A stretch of DNA of 64,000 nt from Bacillus sp. MM2020_4 (GCF_011250555.1 NZ_JAANMZ010000017.1:16728-80727), one strand, 5' to 3'. Shown: positions 16,903-26,261, counted from the first letter of the stretch. The notes: a model not told the origin generated them from the sequence alone. A program made the numbers and translations.

Positions 16903-17679
16903 ATGAATCAAAGCGTTATTTTTTTTGATATTGACGGTACCTTGTTTAACTCCAATAAAGAATTACCCCTATCAACGAAAGAGGCCATTTTTAAATTAAA
17001 GGAACAGGGACATGTTGTAGCGATTGCAACGGGACGGGCCCCTTTTATGTTTGCTGATTTGCGTAAAGAATTGGATATTCATACATTTGTCAGTTATAAC
17101 GGACAATATGTTGTGTTAAATGGCGAAGTAATCTATACCAATCCATTAAATGTCACCTCTTTGCAAAAGTTAACGGAAACAGCGCTTCAAAACGAGCACC
17201 CTGTTGTCTTTATGGACCATGAAGATATGAGGGCAAACGTCCCGGAACATACTTACATTAAGGAAAGCATTAAAACGTTAAAAATTGATCGTTTCCCTTC
17301 GCACGACCCGCACTACTACAAAGGGCGTGAATTGTATCAAACTCTCCTATTTTGTCCAGAAGGGGAAGAACAGCCATACGAACGGGACTATCATGACTTT
17401 GATTTTATTAGGTGGCATCCTGTTTCCGTTGATATCCTTCCAAAGGGCGGATCGAAAGCGAAGGGAATTGAAAAGATCGTACAGAAATTAGCGATTCCTC
17501 CCGAACGACACTATGCTTTTGGGGATGGGCTGAATGATATCGAAATGCTCTTAGCTGTAAAAAATAGTGTCGCCATGGGGAATGCGGAAGAAACAGTAAA
17601 AGCTTCCGCCAAATATGTGACAAAATCCGTTGATGATGACGGGATTTTCCATGGACTTCGACTGGTTGGCTTGTTATAG
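16903..17679 (+). CDS. Cof-type HAD family phosphatase (YkrA-like)
   Basis: 258 residues, a class IIB haloacid-dehalogenase phosphatase likely acting on a phosphorylated sugar or cofactor in the cytoplasm. All four motifs are visible: I FFDIDGTLFNS with nucleophile Asp, II IATGR, III PKGGSKAKGI with the Lys, IV FGDGLNDIEML. The cap domain lies between motifs II and III. The ATG at 16903 is preferred to the TTG at 16882 because it gives the standard short N-terminus (MNQSVIFFDIDGT) and a purine-rich AAGTAGG lies upstream. Monocistronic. Confidence 0.88.
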   Translation: MNQSVIFFDIDGTLFNSNKELPLSTKEAIFKLKEQGHVVAIATGRAPFMFADLRKELDIHTFVSYNGQYVVLNGEVIYTNPLNVTSLQKLTETALQNEHPVVFMDHEDMRANVPEHTYIKESIKTLKIDRFPSHDPHYYKGRELYQTLLFCPEGEEQPYERDYHDFDFIRWHPVSVDILPKGGSKAKGIEKIVQKLAIPPERHYAFGDGLNDIEMLLAVKNSVAMGNAEETVKASAKYVTKSVDDDGIFHGLRLVGLL

Positions 17680-17769
17680 CAGCGACTTACCATTTCAATC
17701 TGTGCCCACAATAACAAAACATTAAGAAGTCTTTTTCTTAATTGAGTAACCAGTGAATTTTAAAATAGG

Positions 17770-17950
17770 CGGAGATTTTTCGGTTAGACTGGAGAATAGC
17801 GCACGGTTCGGGCTATTTAAGCGGAGGTTTTCCGATTAAGCACAGGTAAGATACCCATTTTTACTTTTTTTGAGTCAATAGTCGGATTCCTTCCGTCTAT
17901 TTAAGCTATTTTCTGTGCTATTTGATAATTAAGAGAAATTTCTCCGCTTA
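17770..17950. repeat. Four-unit palindromic intergenic array with spacing 52/61/about 51 bp
   Basis: Small palindromes with CGGA-n-TCCG cores (GGCGGAGATTTTTCGG, GCGGAGGTTTTCCG, GTCGGATTCCTTCCG, AGAGAAATTTCTCCGC) start near 17770, 17822, 17883 and 17934, each followed by a TTAAG/TTATTT tail. The same architecture recurs at 45474-45660. It lies between the HAD gene and the LysM hydrolase, in 585 bp with no gene. Confidence 0.7.
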
Positions 17951-18109
17951 TTTATCGAACCATGCTAATTCTCTCATCTGGGCCCGCTTTTTACATTAGT
18001 AGCTAATTTTCCACTAACAGGTAACGTTTCTTGAAGCATTCGTTATCGCATATTGAAGTAAAGGTTTAGTTCAAAAGATGAACCTTTCATTTTGCTCATG
18101 TGAAGCAAA

Positions 18110-18128
18110 AGAACCGTCCCCTGCTTCA
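18110..18128. repeat. Dispersed repeat family B half-element
   Basis: AGAACCGTCCCCTGCTTCA, the reverse-complement arm of the GAAGCAGGGGACGGTTCT element, preceded by a short GAAGC. Confidence 0.7.
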
Positions 18129-18264
18129 CCCCATTTCCCACGCTTTCGGCAAATCTTTCTAATTTCTCGGGAAATTCTTCGTGTTTCGCAATTTTTTCGC
18201 CAAGACATTAGCAAACTATGGTAAAATTAATAAAAATATGAAGCTATGAGGTGATTTTTACGAG

Positions 18265-19482
18265 ATGAAGAAATCTATTGTCCGCACTGTATCGACAACT
18301 GCTGTTTTTTCGACGCTTTTTGCCGGGCCTGCCCTTGCCGATACGTACAAAGTACAAAAGGGTGACAACCTATCGAAAATTGCTTCGAAATATAAGACAA
18401 GTGTTAATGAGATTAAAGCCCAGAACGGTTTGAAATCCGATCTAATCTTTGAAAATCAAATTCTGCAAATTTCCACGGGTCCAGCGACCACAACCGTAGA
18501 AGCGGTACAGCAAGATACCTATACCGTTGTTAGCGGCGATGCATTGATCAAAATTGCCAACCGTTATAATATTACGGTCGCTGAGCTCCAACAGTGGAAT
18601 AATCTGACGAGTACCTTGATTTATGTTGGGCAGCAGCTGAAGGTATCTCCGGCAAAGTCTATTACCGTGACAGCGCCGCAGCCTACCATACCGGCACCAT
18701 CCACAACCGTTCCCACGACACCGGCATCGACTGGTGAATATACCATCAAAAGTGGCGACACCCTGAGCAAAATTGCGGTTCAATTTGGCATGAGTGTTTC
18801 ACAGCTGAAATCACTAAATAATTTATTGTCCGATTTGATTTATGCCGGGAAAACACTGAAGGTTTCCGGTGTGCAGCAGAACACGCCTGCAGCACCAGTA
18901 GTAACGACACCGGCAACACCCGTGCAGCCTTCTGCCGAAACGAGTGAGTATATCATCAAGAGCGGTGATACTCTTGGGAAAATTGCAATGCAATACCAAA
19001 CGACCGTCCAGAACTTGAAGGCACTTAACAACCTGACTTCCGACATGATTTACGTGGGGCAAAAGCTTACGGTAACGGGCCAGGCCACTACTACAGCACC
19101 CGCACCCGGGACTGTTGTTGATTCAAGTAATGTGGTCACTGTAGCAAAGAGCTTAATGGGCATCCCTTATGTTTGGGGCGGCAGCTCTCTCTCCGGCTTT
19201 GATTGCAGCGGGTTCATCTATTATGTTGCGAACAAATCCGGTACGAAAATCGGCCGCTATTCGGCAGCTGGGTTCTATGATCGCAGTTATTATGTGGACA
19301 ACCCTAAGCCTGGCGATCTCGTATTTTTCCAAAATACATATAAGCAAGGAATTTCCCACGTGGGCATCTACCTCGGCGGCGATCAATTTATCCACGCCGA
19401 CGAGAAGCACGGCATCATGATTTCCAATTTAAAAAGTACCTATTATAGCGCCCATTTCGCTGCATTTAAGCGGTTTTACTAG
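18265..19482 (+). CDS. Peptidoglycan hydrolase with four LysM repeats and NlpC/P60 domain (LytE/LytF-like)
   Basis: 405 residues, secreted (signal peptide about 1-25, ending ALA) and wall-bound. Four LysM repeats (about 27-70, 85-130, 156-200, 230-273; each YxVxxGDxLxKIA type), separated by Thr/Pro/Ala linkers, bind glycan. The C-terminal NlpC/P60 domain (about 290-405) carries the catalytic Cys314 (GFDCSGF), His365 (SHVGIYLG) and His377 (IHAD), typical of D,L-endopeptidases that cut the gamma-D-Glu-mDAP bond during growth or cell separation. GAGGTGA lies upstream of the ATG. A strong terminator follows, so it is transcribed alone. Closest in layout to LytE/LytF/CwlS of B. subtilis; which of them is not certain. 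Confidence 0.92.
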   Translation: MKKSIVRTVSTTAVFSTLFAGPALADTYKVQKGDNLSKIASKYKTSVNEIKAQNGLKSDLIFENQILQISTGPATTTVEAVQQDTYTVVSGDALIKIANRYNITVAELQQWNNLTSTLIYVGQQLKVSPAKSITVTAPQPTIPAPSTTVPTTPASTGEYTIKSGDTLSKIAVQFGMSVSQLKSLNNLLSDLIYAGKTLKVSGVQQNTPAAPVVTTPATPVQPSAETSEYIIKSGDTLGKIAMQYQTTVQNLKALNNLTSDMIYVGQKLTVTGQATTTAPAPGTVVDSSNVVTVAKSLMGIPYVWGGSSLSGFDCSGFIYYVANKSGTKIGRYSAAGFYDRSYYVDNPKPGDLVFFQNTYKQGISHVGIYLGGDQFIHADEKHGIMISNLKSTYYSAHFAAFKRFY

Positions 19483-19490
19483 CATTCGAA

Positions 19491-19526
19491 AGCCAGTCTT
19501 CTATTTTTGAAGATTGGCTTTTTTTA
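19491..19526 (+). terminator. Terminator of the LysM/NlpC-P60 gene
   Basis: AGCCAGTCTTC, loop TATTTTT, GAAGATTGGCT with one G-T pair, then seven T residues; directly downstream of the stop codon at 19482. Confidence 0.9.
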
Positions 19527-19578
19527 TGTTTAAAAGAGTCATTCCCTGTCCATACTTTAGATAGGGAGGGATTATGTG

Positions 19579-19716
19579 ATGAAGGAAAATAGTTTGCTAT
19601 TATCGGAGTTTGCTAATGAAGACGGGTTTGAGCTTAACAGGTATCTTACGCAGTTGTTTGAGTATTTTTCTACTTTATCTAAAAATGACCAACCCAATTC
19701 TGAGCCTACCCCGTGA
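19579..19716 (+). CDS. Small protein, 45 residues, upstream of ywqB
   Basis: Reads MKENSLLLSEFANEDGFELN at the N-terminus and ends NSEPTP. It is acidic with one amphipathic helix and no family was recognised. GGGAGGG lies eight bases upstream of the ATG, which makes translation credible. It is followed by a weak GC hairpin and eight T residues (about 19710-19738). It may be a small protein of the ywqB-ywqA region; evidence for coding is the ribosome-binding site and the open frame only. Confidence 0.5.
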   Translation: MKENSLLLSEFANEDGFELNRYLTQLFEYFSTLSKNDQPNSEPTP

Positions 19717-19890
19717 TGTAAAGCGGGCGGCTTTTTTTTGTTAAAAGACTTCCCTCTCCTCTAATCATGGTTTTTTGGGTATAATAGGGGAATATGGATT
19801 TTTTGATTTTTGATGACGGACGTACATACATTTTATAGAAATTGGCTGGATAGGCGTTTTTTATTTTTCCAAAAAGAGGGGGTTGCAATC

Positions 19891-21513
19891 TTGGAGGCGA
19901 CGGAATTATTGCTTGAATTTTCCGGGGAACTGCGGGAGCTGCTGAGCCCGAATGCGGCGGAGGATGCGAAGCTGGTGCAAAAGGGGCTGATGCTGTACCG
20001 GCAGGGGTTGGTGCAGCATGTGGATAGCGGGGAGCATACGGTGACGGCGGTGGTGCAGGATGTGACGCCGGTGAAGGTGCTGCTTGATCTCGACTTTTTG
20101 GCGCTCTGTGAGTGCTCGTGCCCGACGGAAGGCTTGTGCCGCCATCAGCTGGCGGTGTTTTTCAGTGCGTATTCGAAGCTAGGCAGTGTGGCGGATTGGG
20201 TTTCTTCCTTCCGCGAACCGATTCGCGCGCAAAAAGCGGCGGCTGGCTGGGGGATGCAGACGGCGAAGGATTTGATTAAGGCGAATGGCATTCTGCAGCC
20301 GGATTATGGCCGCTGGGTGCATTCGTTTGAGGTGAGTTTTGATACGCTGCTTGCCTCGAAACAGCATACGAGCCCGTATGTGATTCCGGAGTTGTTTGGG
20401 ATTTATGAGCGGCGGATTCACGCGAGTGCCCCGGTCGAGCAGGAGTGGCGCTTGCTTTATGAGTTGGTTGCGATTGTGGTGTCGTTTCGGAAGATGGCGG
20501 CATTGTCTGAGCGGCTTGGGCATGATGAGGCCTCGGTGAAGCGTGCCTATTTGCATGTGTTCCATCATTTAATGGAAGATGCCGAGGGGTTGGCGGTGAA
20601 AATTGGCGTTCAATCGCTGCCGTTTGCGTTTGATGAGTTTATTGAGAAGTTGAAGGACGATGCGTATGCGCTTTTGACGTGTGCGAGCGGCCTTGAGTAT
20701 GAGCGGATTTATTTATACCGGCTGTTGTGGGTGCACTTTTTCAAAAAGAAGCCGTGGCGTGAGGCGGAATTGGTGAAGATTCAGGCTGGGCTGAAGGGGC
20801 TGCAGGATTGGGAGAATCCGCTGCCGTTGATGACGGCCGGGGTTCATTTGAATTTGCTGGTTGGGGACGATGAGAAGGCGCTGAAGTTAATTGGGCTGTT
20901 TCGTGCGGAGGAGATTGCGCCGTATCTGGTGTATTGGATTGATTATTTATCGGGCTTGAAGGCGTGGCGCCGGGTCGGGCCGTTAATTGAGTTGTTTTTG
21001 CAAAAGGTAAAGCCGTATTTGGAGTTGTTGACCGGGTATCATAGCTGTGCGACGTTTGTACGGAATGCACTGCGGGCGGTGGCGCCGTATTGTGCGGAGG
21101 AGGACCGCTTGGATGTGTACGAGCGGGCGTTGCTTGTGATGCTGCCGTATAGCTTTGGGGAGTATGAGTATTTGTTGTTTGAGCGCAAGCAGTATGATCG
21201 CTGGGGGGAGCTCCAGGCGTTTGTTGGGTTGGACTTTTATGAGTTGCCGAAGGATCGCTTGAAAGTGGTTGAGAAGGAGCGGCCGGAGGTGCTGCTCGCG
21301 ATGCTGCACCAGACGGCGCAGCGTGAGATTGACCAGAAGAATCGCGGTAGCTACCGGATGGCGGTGCGGCATTTGAAGAAGCTGCGGACGTTGTATAAGA
21401 AGCTGAAGCGCGTCGACGATTGGCACTATTTCTTGGATACCCTGCTGGAACGGACCAAGCGGCTGCGGGCCTTTCAAGAGGAATGCCGTCGGAGTAAATT
21501 GATAGAAGGCTGA
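19891..21513 (+). CDS. ywqB: SWIM zinc-finger protein (YwqB-like)
   Basis: About 540 residues. A SWIM zinc finger of the CxC...CxH type lies near residues 73-87 (CECSCPTEGLCRHQ); the rest is alpha-helical with no catalytic motif. SWIM proteins often act with SNF2 helicases, and the next gene encodes one, as in the ywqB-ywqA pair of B. subtilis. The start is taken as TTG 19891, which has AGAGGGGG eight bases upstream and gives the expected N-terminus (MEATELLLEFSGELRELL). The longer frame starting at 19810 has no ribosome-binding site. The gene is markedly G-rich in third positions (GCG, GTG, TTG codons) compared with its neighbours. A role in DNA repair or recombination is inferred from the partner. 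Confidence 0.82.
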   Translation: MEATELLLEFSGELRELLSPNAAEDAKLVQKGLMLYRQGLVQHVDSGEHTVTAVVQDVTPVKVLLDLDFLALCECSCPTEGLCRHQLAVFFSAYSKLGSVADWVSSFREPIRAQKAAAGWGMQTAKDLIKANGILQPDYGRWVHSFEVSFDTLLASKQHTSPYVIPELFGIYERRIHASAPVEQEWRLLYELVAIVVSFRKMAALSERLGHDEASVKRAYLHVFHHLMEDAEGLAVKIGVQSLPFAFDEFIEKLKDDAYALLTCASGLEYERIYLYRLLWVHFFKKKPWREAELVKIQAGLKGLQDWENPLPLMTAGVHLNLLVGDDEKALKLIGLFRAEEIAPYLVYWIDYLSGLKAWRRVGPLIELFLQKVKPYLELLTGYHSCATFVRNALRAVAPYCAEEDRLDVYERALLVMLPYSFGEYEYLLFERKQYDRWGELQAFVGLDFYELPKDRLKVVEKERPEVLLAMLHQTAQREIDQKNRGSYRMAVRHLKKLRTLYKKLKRVDDWHYFLDTLLERTKRLRAFQEECRRSKLIEG

Positions 21514-21536
21514 CGTGGAATGGTGCTTCCACGAAT

Positions 21537-21549
21537 GGTGCCTGACACC
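21537..21549. repeat. Dispersed repeat family A within a larger composite hairpin
   Basis: GGTGCCTGACACC, flanked by GTGGAATGGTG upstream and CACCATTCCAC downstream (21516-21570), forming a composite palindrome between ywqB and ywqA. Confidence 0.7.
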
Positions 21550-21658
21550 CTTCGCGGACACCATTCCACCCCAGACGGACAGTTGTTGTGCATAATTTTT
21601 ATATCTATGGGTTGCGGTTGTTTTTAGCCCTGCCCCCGTTGAAGGAGTACGTTTGATC

Positions 21659-24600
21659 ATGCTGAAAACCAGGTTTATGAAATTACTGACAACTACATTA
21701 GGAGATGGTCGTTATCTGCTAACGGCTCAGAATGAACATGGTTCCACTATGAACCCGTCCAGGTGGAAGAACCTTGTTTTTAGCAGCCATGAGGAAAGCT
21801 TCTTTGGCACACTTCTGGAAACGGAGACGGTGAACGGGGTTCAAGGCGTAGTGGTGACAGGCTGGCAGCTGGTCTCTCTTTTTGCTAAAGAGTCGTTCAA
21901 TCGCTTTATCGAGTGGGACTGGAATGATCAATCTGAGATTTGTCTGGCGGCCGCCTTTTCGCTTCATGAAGGTATTCTAGAAAAAGATTGGCTCCCGGAT
22001 TTTTCGGTTTGGGGGCCCTCTGGTGATTTCCGCTGGAAACTGCCGGAGCGGGTAAAGGATGAATTTGACTCGTCTTTTTGGGAGCAAAAGGTGTTGGATG
22101 AGAATGCGGGTCCAGCCGTTAAGGAACTCACTGCCGACGGCGATGAGTCCATTGAATCCTTGGAAAATAACCTTGGCACGACGAAGAGCTACATATCCTC
22201 TTTATTTAACAGCGCCCTTGATGCTTATTTAACAAGAAATTCAGCGATGAAGGAACTGTTCGGACCGAAGCTCGATTTGTTGAAAAAGCAAAATATTTCG
22301 GGTGTGGAACTGGCTCGTTATTTTGATGAGGAAAGCTGGCTTGAGTGGGTTGGGATTAAAGAAAGCGATACACCCTTTACGATTGGGCTGCGGCTGGATG
22401 AACCGGTTGATGGCGAAGGTGCGTGGAGCCTGGATGTATTTTTACGAGGGAAGAAAAATGACGATCACGTTGTTGATGTGGATGGCGCTGGTGCTAGTAC
22501 CGGAAAGATTCCTGCGAAGTGGCGGCCCTTTTTAGATAAGGTGGGGCGTGAGCGGGAACGCTGGGTTCGGTTGATTCCATGGCTGGGCGGTGAGGATGGC
22601 CATTTTAAAACGCATCTTACCGAAGAAGAAGCGTGGATGTTTTTAACGGAGGCCAGTGAGACACTCGTTGCCTTGGATGTTGAAATCCTTCTTCCTTCCT
22701 GGTGGCAGGCGATGAAAAATGCCAATTTGAAGGTGAAGGCATCGCTGAAGGGTGGGTCAAGCCACCGCCCATCGTTTGTTGGGCTGCAGGCGATGCTTGA
22801 TTTCAACTGGCGGTTTTCGATGAATGGTGTCGACTTGTCCGAGGAGGAGTTTGGGCAGCTTGTCGAAGAAAAGCGGCGGCTTGTCTATATTCGTGGTCGT
22901 TGGGTGAAGCTCGACCCGCAGTTTATTCGACAAATTCAGGATTTGATGAAGCGTGCCGAAAAGGAAGGCTTGCATGTCCGCGATTTGCTTGAGCAGGAGC
23001 TGGTAGATCATGGCGAGTCTGAGGGCGACGAGCTGGAAAATCCGAAGGCGTTTGCGAAAATTCAAATTGAATTGAATCGTCAATGGAAACAGATGATCAA
23101 GCAATTGTCGGAAGTGCATGAAATCCCTTTAACGGATGTTCCCTCGGGGCTGAACGGTGAACTCCGCCCCTACCAGCAGCTTGGCATGAGCTGGCTCTGG
23201 TTCTTGCGGGAGCACGGCTTTGGCGCCTGCCTCGCCGACGACATGGGCCTCGGCAAAACCGTCCAACTCATCGCTTACCTGCTGAAAGTCAGGGATTCAG
23301 TGGTGGTGCCTGACACCGTTGATACTATTAACACGGTGGAGGGTAGTGAAATGGTGCCTGTCACCAATAGCACTACGCGGAAGAGGAAAACTGTTGTTGG
23401 AGACGCGGCGGGAGCGGATGCTCCTAAGAAAAAGGTTCCGACGAATGCGGCGTTGATTATCTGTCCGACGTCTGTGCTGGGGAACTGGCAGAAGGAGCTG
23501 GAGCGCTTCGCTCCCGAGATGAAAGTATATTTACATTATGGGTCAAACCGCCTAAAGGAGGAGGCTTTTTCTGAGAAAGTGCAAGCTGCCGATGTAGTAT
23601 TGACGTCTTACGGATTAAGCCACCTCGATTCTGAAGAGTTTCAATCGCTAGTTTGGAGCTCGATCGCGATTGATGAGGCGCAGAACATCAAGAATGCGCA
23701 GACAAAGCAATCCAAGGCGGTGCGCAAGTTACGCGGCCGCCATCATATCGCGTTAACGGGCACACCAATGGAAAATCGTCTCTCCGAACTGTGGTCGATT
23801 TTTGATTTTACCAATCATGGGTATCTTGGCAGTTTGGGCCAGTTTCAGAAGAAGTTCGTCATTCCGATTGAAAAGAATGAGAAGAAGGAAAAGGTTCAGC
23901 AGCTCCAATCGTTGATTCGGCCATTTTTACTGCGCAGGACGAAAAGGGATGAAGAGGTTGCCCTTAATCTCCCTGATAAGCTGGAGCAAAAGGAGTACTG
24001 CCCACTTACGGCAGAACAAGCCTCCTTGTATGAGCAGTTGATTCATGACACGTTTGCTGAAATTGAAAAATTGTCGGGCTTTGAACGCAAGGGATTAATT
24101 TTACAAATGCTTAGTCGCTTGAAACAATTGTGTAACCACCCCGCCCTCTATTTAAAGGAGCGGGCGGCAGGGCGCGAGCTGTTAGAGCGGTCGAATAAAC
24201 TGGAGAAGCTTGTTGAGCTGGTGGATGCTGTTCTGGAACAGGGTGAAAGTTGTCTCATCTTCACGCAATATATCGAAATGGGCGAAATGATCCGCGCGAC
24301 TGTAAAGAAGAAATTTGGGGTTGAGGTGCCGTTTTTGAATGGCAGCGTACCGAAAATGCAGCGTGATACGATGATTGAGCGATTCCAAGATGGAGAATTC
24401 CCTGTATTCCTGCTGTCGTTGAAGGCGGGCGGAACTGGTTTGAACCTGACTGCGGCGAATCACGTCATCCACTATGACCGCTGGTGGAATCCGGCCGTTG
24501 AGAACCAGGCCACCGACCGTGCGTACAGGATTGGCCAATCACGGTTCGTCCATGTGCATAAGCTGATTTGCACTGGGACGCTTGAGGAGAAAATCGACGC

Positions 24601-24706
24601 TATGCTCGAGAAAAAGCAATTCCTAAACGACCAAATCATCACCAGCGAAAACTGGATCACCGAATTATCAACCGATGAACTGAAGAACTTAGTTTATTTA
24701 GGATGA
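21659..24706 (+). CDS. ywqA: SNF2-family DEAD-like helicase (YwqA), with an in-frame repeat insertion
   Basis: About 1015 residues, an ATP-dependent DNA translocase. An N-terminal SNF2-associated region (about 1-450) precedes the helicase core: Q-motif RPYQQLGMSW, motif I DDMGLGKTVQLI (about 527), Ia CPTSVLGNW, II IAIDEAQN, III ALTGTPMENR, IV-VI in the C-terminal lobe (LIFTQY, LKAGGTGLNLT, DRAYRIGQ). Between motifs I and Ia residues about 544-594 form an extra low-complexity linker that contains two copies of the dispersed family A repeat (23305-23365); the core motifs are intact, so the enzyme is probably still functional. GAAGGAG lies 11 bp before ATG 21659 and 5 bp before an in-frame TTG at 21653; either may be used. 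Paired with the SWIM protein upstream. Confidence 0.92.
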   Translation: MLKTRFMKLLTTTLGDGRYLLTAQNEHGSTMNPSRWKNLVFSSHEESFFGTLLETETVNGVQGVVVTGWQLVSLFAKESFNRFIEWDWNDQSEICLAAAFSLHEGILEKDWLPDFSVWGPSGDFRWKLPERVKDEFDSSFWEQKVLDENAGPAVKELTADGDESIESLENNLGTTKSYISSLFNSALDAYLTRNSAMKELFGPKLDLLKKQNISGVELARYFDEESWLEWVGIKESDTPFTIGLRLDEPVDGEGAWSLDVFLRGKKNDDHVVDVDGAGASTGKIPAKWRPFLDKVGRERERWVRLIPWLGGEDGHFKTHLTEEEAWMFLTEASETLVALDVEILLPSWWQAMKNANLKVKASLKGGSSHRPSFVGLQAMLDFNWRFSMNGVDLSEEEFGQLVEEKRRLVYIRGRWVKLDPQFIRQIQDLMKRAEKEGLHVRDLLEQELVDHGESEGDELENPKAFAKIQIELNRQWKQMIKQLSEVHEIPLTDVPSGLNGELRPYQQLGMSWLWFLREHGFGACLADDMGLGKTVQLIAYLLKVRDSVVVPDTVDTINTVEGSEMVPVTNSTTRKRKTVVGDAAGADAPKKKVPTNAALIICPTSVLGNWQKELERFAPEMKVYLHYGSNRLKEEAFSEKVQAADVVLTSYGLSHLDSEEFQSLVWSSIAIDEAQNIKNAQTKQSKAVRKLRGRHHIALTGTPMENRLSELWSIFDFTNHGYLGSLGQFQKKFVIPIEKNEKKEKVQQLQSLIRPFLLRRTKRDEEVALNLPDKLEQKEYCPLTAEQASLYEQLIHDTFAEIEKLSGFERKGLILQMLSRLKQLCNHPALYLKERAAGRELLERSNKLEKLVELVDAVLEQGESCLIFTQYIEMGEMIRATVKKKFGVEVPFLNGSVPKMQRDTMIERFQDGEFPVFLLSLKAGGTGLNLTAANHVIHYDRWWNPAVENQATDRAYRIGQSRFVHVHKLICTGTLEEKIDAMLEKKQFLNDQIITSENWITELSTDELKNLVYLG
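23305..23365. repeat. Two family A repeats inside the ywqA coding region
   Basis: GGTGCCTGACACC at 23305-23317 and GGTGCCTGTCACC at 23353-23365 lie in frame between helicase motifs I and Ia. The pair arrangement resembles the intergenic pair at 34125-34176. Confidence 0.85.
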
Positions 24707-24731
24707 TGGCAAAGGTAGCTGGGTGGTTATT

Positions 24732-24744
24732 GGTGACAGGCACC
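24732..24744. repeat. Dispersed repeat family A (GGTGACAGGCACC)
   Basis: Copy in the short gap after ywqA, just before the terminator. Confidence 0.7.
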
Positions 24745-24762
24745 ATCCATCCAAAAGGCAGC

Positions 24763-24806
24763 AAAGAAAAATGCAAAGGCTCCGCGCCTTTGCATTTTTC
24801 TTTTTC
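24763..24806. terminator. Bidirectional terminator after ywqA
   Basis: AAAGAAAAATGCAAAGGC, loop, GCCTTTGCATTTTTCTTTTT: long stem flanked by A- and T-runs between convergent genes; its right end touches the stop codon of the minus-strand gene. Confidence 0.9.
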
Positions 24807-25063
24807 TATTTATGTTTCCACTTATAAAGGATGGTTGCGAATATATTTGCGCCGATAAATAGCGGGTTTCCTTGCGCATTGAAACTCAATTGCTGTTGTT
24901 CAAAACCCATTCTGTCATACATTTCGTTCTGGCTGATTCCCTGCTCCCTCCGCTTTTGGTCCATTTTTTTCAATTCCTTCACATAGGAATACTGCATAGG
25001 TAATAGAATCAACGATAATAAAAGGTAACCGCCAAGTACTACTAACGTCACTGATAAACTCAC
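24806..25063 (-). CDS. Small membrane protein, DUF3949-like
   Basis: About 85 residues: an N-terminal membrane helix (SVTLVVLGGYLLLSLILLP), a charged middle part with a KKMDQKRREQG segment, and a second hydrophobic stretch near the C-terminus. The GTG at 25063 is chosen because AGGGGGAAG lies seven bases upstream; the ATG at 25090 has no such site. It lies about 33 bp downstream of the next membrane protein gene, probably in one operon. Assignment to DUF3949 is from memory of the N-terminal pattern. No function known. Confidence 0.7.
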   Translation of the reverse strand: MSLSVTLVVLGGYLLLSLILLPMQYSYVKELKKMDQKRREQGISQNEMYDRMGFEQQQLSFNAQGNPLFIGANIFATILYKWKHK

Positions 25064-25096
25064 TTGAATCTTCCCCCTTTTTCTTAACAAGCACTT

Positions 25097-26173
25097 TTAG
25101 ACATTGCCCATGTTATTCATTTTTTCGGAGAGTGCAGTGTAAAACCTTTGCGGTTCATCAAGCCTTAGGTGCGCTTTCCTTACCCTTTTCTTAAATCCAT
25201 AGAGGAGCTTAGCTTCTGCCGGTTGCACAAACTCCAACTCAAAGGTAGGTTTTTCCTTCATAAAGTCTGCTACGGTTGCATCAAAAACATGCTGCGCTTC
25301 CACTTTTGTTAATTTCTCAGGACCTTGATAATAGTGAAAACTTTTAATTTCCTTGAGAGGTACAGTTAACCTTTTCATGAAACCGACCTGCAGGTATAAA
25401 TGGGTGTCGGTAATGATCATTGGACAAAGGCGAATGGCCTGGATTTCTGCTACAAAGAATAATAACGTATAAATATTTAGCCCCAATGCGATGATGGCGA
25501 CCGTAGGATTCCATGAATGAAGCAGAAAGTGAAACCCGACCGATTCCAAGACAAGCGCGTGAATGAGCATAATATAGAGTGCAATCGCACCTGTTTTTTT
25601 ATGATAGGTGAACGATCGCTCTCCAGATATAGGTTTCTTCCTCCAAGAGAATATGCTGTAATAAACCATCGTCATTTCGGAGAAAAAGATATCGCGCACC
25701 CGAGTGGGTCTCATCTGTTGATTCCATGCTTGTTCCATTCGATGTTGAAAGGTTGGGTTTTCCGTTGCAGCTGCGATTTCGGTTGTCCGGTAACTTCTGA
25801 TGATCGCCGGAATTTTCACCAGTAGCTTAAAGATTACATAGAGCTCAACTACTAAAAACGCACCCTCGCCAGCAAATAAGATATATTTTACAAAGGAAAA
25901 GCCTAATAGGTAGATTTTTGGAATAATCAATCCTGCGGCACCATATCCCGCGATCATAACAGGCAGCACATACTTCAGCGAATAGCGTTTTCTTATGATA
26001 AAAACGTAAACAAGTAACGGCACGGTAATGATGAAGTCAAATAAGGAGCCCAATGCCATTCCAGGTGGAGGAGAGCCGGCCCATTCAGCATGATAAACCA
26101 ATACATTTGAACCCATCACTAGCGTGAGTAATAAACCAAACAATAGCCACTTATTTTTAGGGATCGTTAACAT
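25097..26173 (-). CDS. Multipass membrane protein of unknown function
   Basis: 358 residues with about seven hydrophobic segments (for example FGLLLTLVMGSNVLVY, LGSLFDFIITVPLLVYVFI, YIMLIHALVLESVGFHFLL, LGLNIYTLLFFVAEI) and a soluble basic C-terminal part (about 255-358, PH-like strand pattern TDTHLYLQVGFMKRL, VPLKEIKSF). No catalytic signature. The ATG has TGGAGGGA upstream. It precedes the small DUF3949-like gene on the same strand; together they may form a two-gene membrane unit. Function not recognised. Confidence 0.75.
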   Translation of the reverse strand: MLTIPKNKWLLFGLLLTLVMGSNVLVYHAEWAGSPPPGMALGSLFDFIITVPLLVYVFIIRKRYSLKYVLPVMIAGYGAAGLIIPKIYLLGFSFVKYILFAGEGAFLVVELYVIFKLLVKIPAIIRSYRTTEIAAATENPTFQHRMEQAWNQQMRPTRVRDIFFSEMTMVYYSIFSWRKKPISGERSFTYHKKTGAIALYIMLIHALVLESVGFHFLLHSWNPTVAIIALGLNIYTLLFFVAEIQAIRLCPMIITDTHLYLQVGFMKRLTVPLKEIKSFHYYQGPEKLTKVEAQHVFDATVADFMKEKPTFELEFVQPAEAKLLYGFKKRVRKAHLRLDEPQRFYTALSEKMNNMGNV

Positions 26174-26261
26174 ATCTTCCCTCCATTACACTGGGGATTC
26201 TCGCCACACTTTCTATTTCTATTTTAACATAAATATCCAATTTTAGGATTCAAAAGAACAA

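Noticed and set aside
21653..21660. TTG 21653 as the only start of ywqA
   Set aside because: Spacing to GAAGGAG is short (5 bp); ATG 21659 is equally possible, so the choice is left open.
20741..21660. Long reverse-strand frames opposite ywqB
   Set aside because: They are shadows caused by the G-rich third positions of ywqB; no ribosome-binding sites and unlikely composition.
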